From: Planotetraspora mira
Lineage (GTDB): Bacteria; Actinomycetota; Actinomycetes; Streptosporangiales; Streptosporangiaceae
Direction: 5' to 3'
DNA: 64,000 nucleotides
Assembly: GCF_016863275.1 (NCBI RefSeq)
Contig: NZ_BOOO01000044.1
Location: 1 to 64,000, forward strand
The translations under genes were made by a program, and so were the position numbers. Under the pieces are notes generated by a model, which did no database searches, was not told where the DNA came from, and saw nothing but the letters and a program-made list of their open reading frames with translations. Below, piece after piece: positions 62,219-64,000 of this stretch. Numbering within the stretch: the first letter of the stretch is position 1; the number at the start of each line of letters is the position of its first letter.

Positions 62219-63484
62219 TCACGGCCTTGCCGCGCCGTCGTCACCGACGGGACGGCGTGCGGGTCGTCTCGAGCGGGCGGAGACGGGGAGGACGCCGACG
62301 AGCAGTCCGGCCAGAGCGGCGGCGGCTCCGGTGATCACCACGGCGGGCCAACCGCCATCTCCCCAGGCCAGCGAGCCGAGCAGGGAGCCGAGCGCGATGC
62401 CCGAGAAGCGTAGGGCGAAGTAAAGAGTGTTGAGGCGATTGTGGGTGGCGGGATCGAGCGTGAACAGGATCGTCTGGCATACGGCCTGACCGCCCCAGAC
62501 GCCGACATCGAGGATGAGCACGCCCGCGGTCAGCCACCAGAGGCTGCTGCCGCCCGGCAGCAACACCAGCCACCCCGCGATGACCAGGCCGATGAGCGCC
62601 GCCAGGGCGCCGCGCCGCCCGAGGCGGTCGGCCATCCTGCCGGCGTAGGGCGAGGCGAGGGCACTGGCCGCGGCCACCAGCCCGAACAGTCCGATCCTCG
62701 TCGAGCCGACGTGGTAGTGCCGCTGCAGCAGGAACGTCAACGTCGTCCAGAAGGCGCCGAACGCGATCCCGACCAGCGCCCCCGAGAGGGTGATGCGCCG
62801 GATCAGCGGCTGGGAGACGAACAGCCGCGGGAGCGACGCCAGCGTGGCGCGATAGGCGGCGGCGCCGGTCTTCGGGACGCGGGGCAGCGCCCGTTGCAGA
62901 ACCAGCATGAGCAGGAGGGTGAGCGCGCAGGAACAGCCGTACACGGCACGCCAGCCGGCCAACTCGGCGAACGCCCCCGAGTAGGCGCGGGAGGCGAGCA
63001 CACCCACCAACAGTCCGCCTTGAACGGTGCCGACGATCCGCCCCCGGCCCACTTGCCCGTCCTGTCCTGCGGCCAGTGCGACGGCGAGGGGCGTGACCAG
63101 TTGGGGGATCGGGGACAGCAGGCCGACGGCGAAGCTCGACACGATCAGGCACCATGCCGAAGGAGACAGGGCGCAGGCGGCGAGCGCGAGCGCGGACGCC
63201 GTACCGAGGCAGAGGATCAGTCTGCGCCGGTCGTGGCTGTCGCCGGCCGGAACGAGCAGGAGGATGCCTGCCGCGTAACCCAGTTGCGTCGCCGTGGGGA
63301 CGGCCCCGAGTGTGTCCGGGCCGACTCCCAGCGAGGTGGCCACGGCTCCCAGCAGAGGCTGGTTGAGGTAGACGTTGGCCGCCGTGACGGCGCTGGTGAT
63401 CGCCAGCAGGACGGTCAGTCGCCGGTCCGGTCCACGGACCCCGGGGGCAGGGCCGAGGACAGGGGCGGAGTGGGGTTCGATCAC
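62219..63484 (-). CDS. MFS transporter (YnfM/DHA1-like)
   Basis: A 421-residue transporter with 12 helices from GTG 63484 (VIEPHSAPVLGP; the open frame to 63988 has no similarity). Motif A-like loops are GDSHDRRRLILCLG and GRMADRLGRRGALAALIG; AANVYLNQPLLGAVA in helix one is typical. TAACGT eight bases before the GTG may serve a leaderless mRNA. Exports small molecules. Divergent from an AraC-type regulator, the usual pairing for this MFS group. Confidence 0.92.
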   Translation of the reverse strand: MIEPHSAPVLGPAPGVRGPDRRLTVLLAITSAVTAANVYLNQPLLGAVATSLGVGPDTLGAVPTATQLGYAAGILLLVPAGDSHDRRRLILCLGTASALALAACALSPSAWCLIVSSFAVGLLSPIPQLVTPLAVALAAGQDGQVGRGRIVGTVQGGLLVGVLASRAYSGAFAELAGWRAVYGCSCALTLLLMLVLQRALPRVPKTGAAAYRATLASLPRLFVSQPLIRRITLSGALVGIAFGAFWTTLTFLLQRHYHVGSTRIGLFGLVAAASALASPYAGRMADRLGRRGALAALIGLVIAGWLVLLPGGSSLWWLTAGVLILDVGVWGGQAVCQTILFTLDPATHNRLNTLYFALRFSGIALGSLLGSLAWGDGGWPAVVITGAAAALAGLLVGVLPVSARSRRPARRPVGDDGAARP

Positions 63485-63556
63485 GTGAGTCGACGTTAGG
63501 CCGGACTCGCACTGGCATACTTTCGTGGCCACGCCATCGTCTATCGAGATTGCGCC

Positions 63557-64000
63557 ATGTACGGGAAGAGCGAGCACCGTGACGACTATCAGGACGTGCC
63601 CAGGCCGATCGCGGCGATGGCACGCGACCTTCCCGACCGCCATCACATCCCCGCTCACCGCCACCGGTGGGCTCAGCTGATCTACGGCACGACGGGGGCC
63701 GTCACCGTCGTCACCGACCATGGCGTCTGGGTGGTTCCCGCCACTCGGGGAGTCTGGGTCCCGGCCGGTCTCACCCACGCGATGACCTGTGCGGGAGCGG
63801 TCGCCATGCGCACTCTCTACATCGAGCCGCAGTCGGCCTGGCACCTGCCCTCGGCTCCCACCGTCGTCTCGGTCTCCCCGCTGCTGCGTGAACTCATCGA
63901 CGAAGCGACCCGGCTTCCCGTCGAGTACGACCGTGACGGCCGTGACGGCAAGGTCATGGAACTGCTGCTCCTCCAGCTCGCACCGCACCCCGTCCCGGCA
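63557..64000 (+). CDS. AraC family regulator with cupin domain (partial)
   Basis: From ATG 63557 the frame is open to the window edge, about 148 residues. An N-terminal cupin (RHHIPAHRHRWAQLIYGTTGAVTVVTDHGVWVVPATRGVWVPAGLTHAMTC) and PQSAWHLPSAPTVVSVSPLLRELIDEA match AraC regulators that control MFS exporters; the helix-turn-helix lies beyond the edge. Divergent from the MFS gene across about 70 bases. Confidence 0.85.
   Translation, partial: MYGKSEHRDDYQDVPRPIAAMARDLPDRHHIPAHRHRWAQLIYGTTGAVTVVTDHGVWVVPATRGVWVPAGLTHAMTCAGAVAMRTLYIEPQSAWHLPSAPTVVSVSPLLRELIDEATRLPVEYDRDGRDGKVMELLLLQLAPHPVPA

Overview
The window is high-GC DNA from an actinomycete. High GC, many GTG starts, ATGA/GTGA gene overlaps, an AfsR-type regulator, MmyB-type XRE regulators and mycothiol-type (MDMPI/DinB-like) enzymes point to a soil filamentous actinobacterium, possibly of the Streptosporangiales. 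Genus and species cannot be fixed from the sequence. It reads as a chromosomal stretch of many short operons, most of them a regulator beside an enzyme or exporter. There is no rRNA, no complete tRNA and no CRISPR array, and no biosynthetic core enzyme.

Layout. 1-2.5 kb: 5' part of a kdp K+ pump operon (kdpF coupled to kdpB, no kdpA between them), a small secreted protein and a kdpC relic. 2.5-7 kb: band-7 protein, then a TetR/ABC-exporter operon ending in a strong terminator. 7-11 kb: prfH-rtcB RNA/ribosome repair pair, a GlxA-type regulator and an oxidoreductase. 11-17.9 kb: large AfsR-like regulator, DrrAB-type exporter, TetR/DUF1772 divergent pair. 18-23 kb: tRNA 3' relic, frameshifted membrane gene, aldo/keto reductase, histidine kinase, sugar-type SDR next to a transposase scrap, Cys/Gly-rich secreted protein. 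23-28.6 kb: epoxide hydrolase, MDMPI enzyme, phosphotransferase, XRE regulator with a divergent quinone oxidoreductase.

28.6-44.1 kb is the most coherent block, an organosulfur scavenging island. It has a TauD-type dioxygenase, an SsuD-like monooxygenase, a peptide/nickel-type ABC importer and four consecutive LLM flavin monooxygenases. Four promoters in the island carry one shared 17-bp palindrome placed directly upstream of a -35-like TTGAC box. The importer operon and the four-LLM operon diverge from one intergenic region, and each begins with a 39-residue leader peptide ending in SRRHIDL...LC. This suggests two layers of control by sulfur supply: a DNA-binding regulator plus cysteine-sensing attenuation.

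44-64 kb: lipoprotein, TetR/SDR/VOC set, large secreted PHP-type protein, a coupled small-gene/coiled-coil membrane pair, PadR/membrane operon, SDR relics, XRE/SDR divergent pair. Then comes a 1.47-kb IS5-like non-autonomous unit (42-bp inverted repeats, CTAG duplication) that carries an MDMPI gene and ends exactly in the stop codon of a response regulator. The rest is a two-component system divergent from a lipoprotein/MacAB-type exporter operon, cyanase, an MFS exporter and the start of an AraC regulator. Start codons were chosen by ribosome-binding site and family alignment from memory; no database search was possible.
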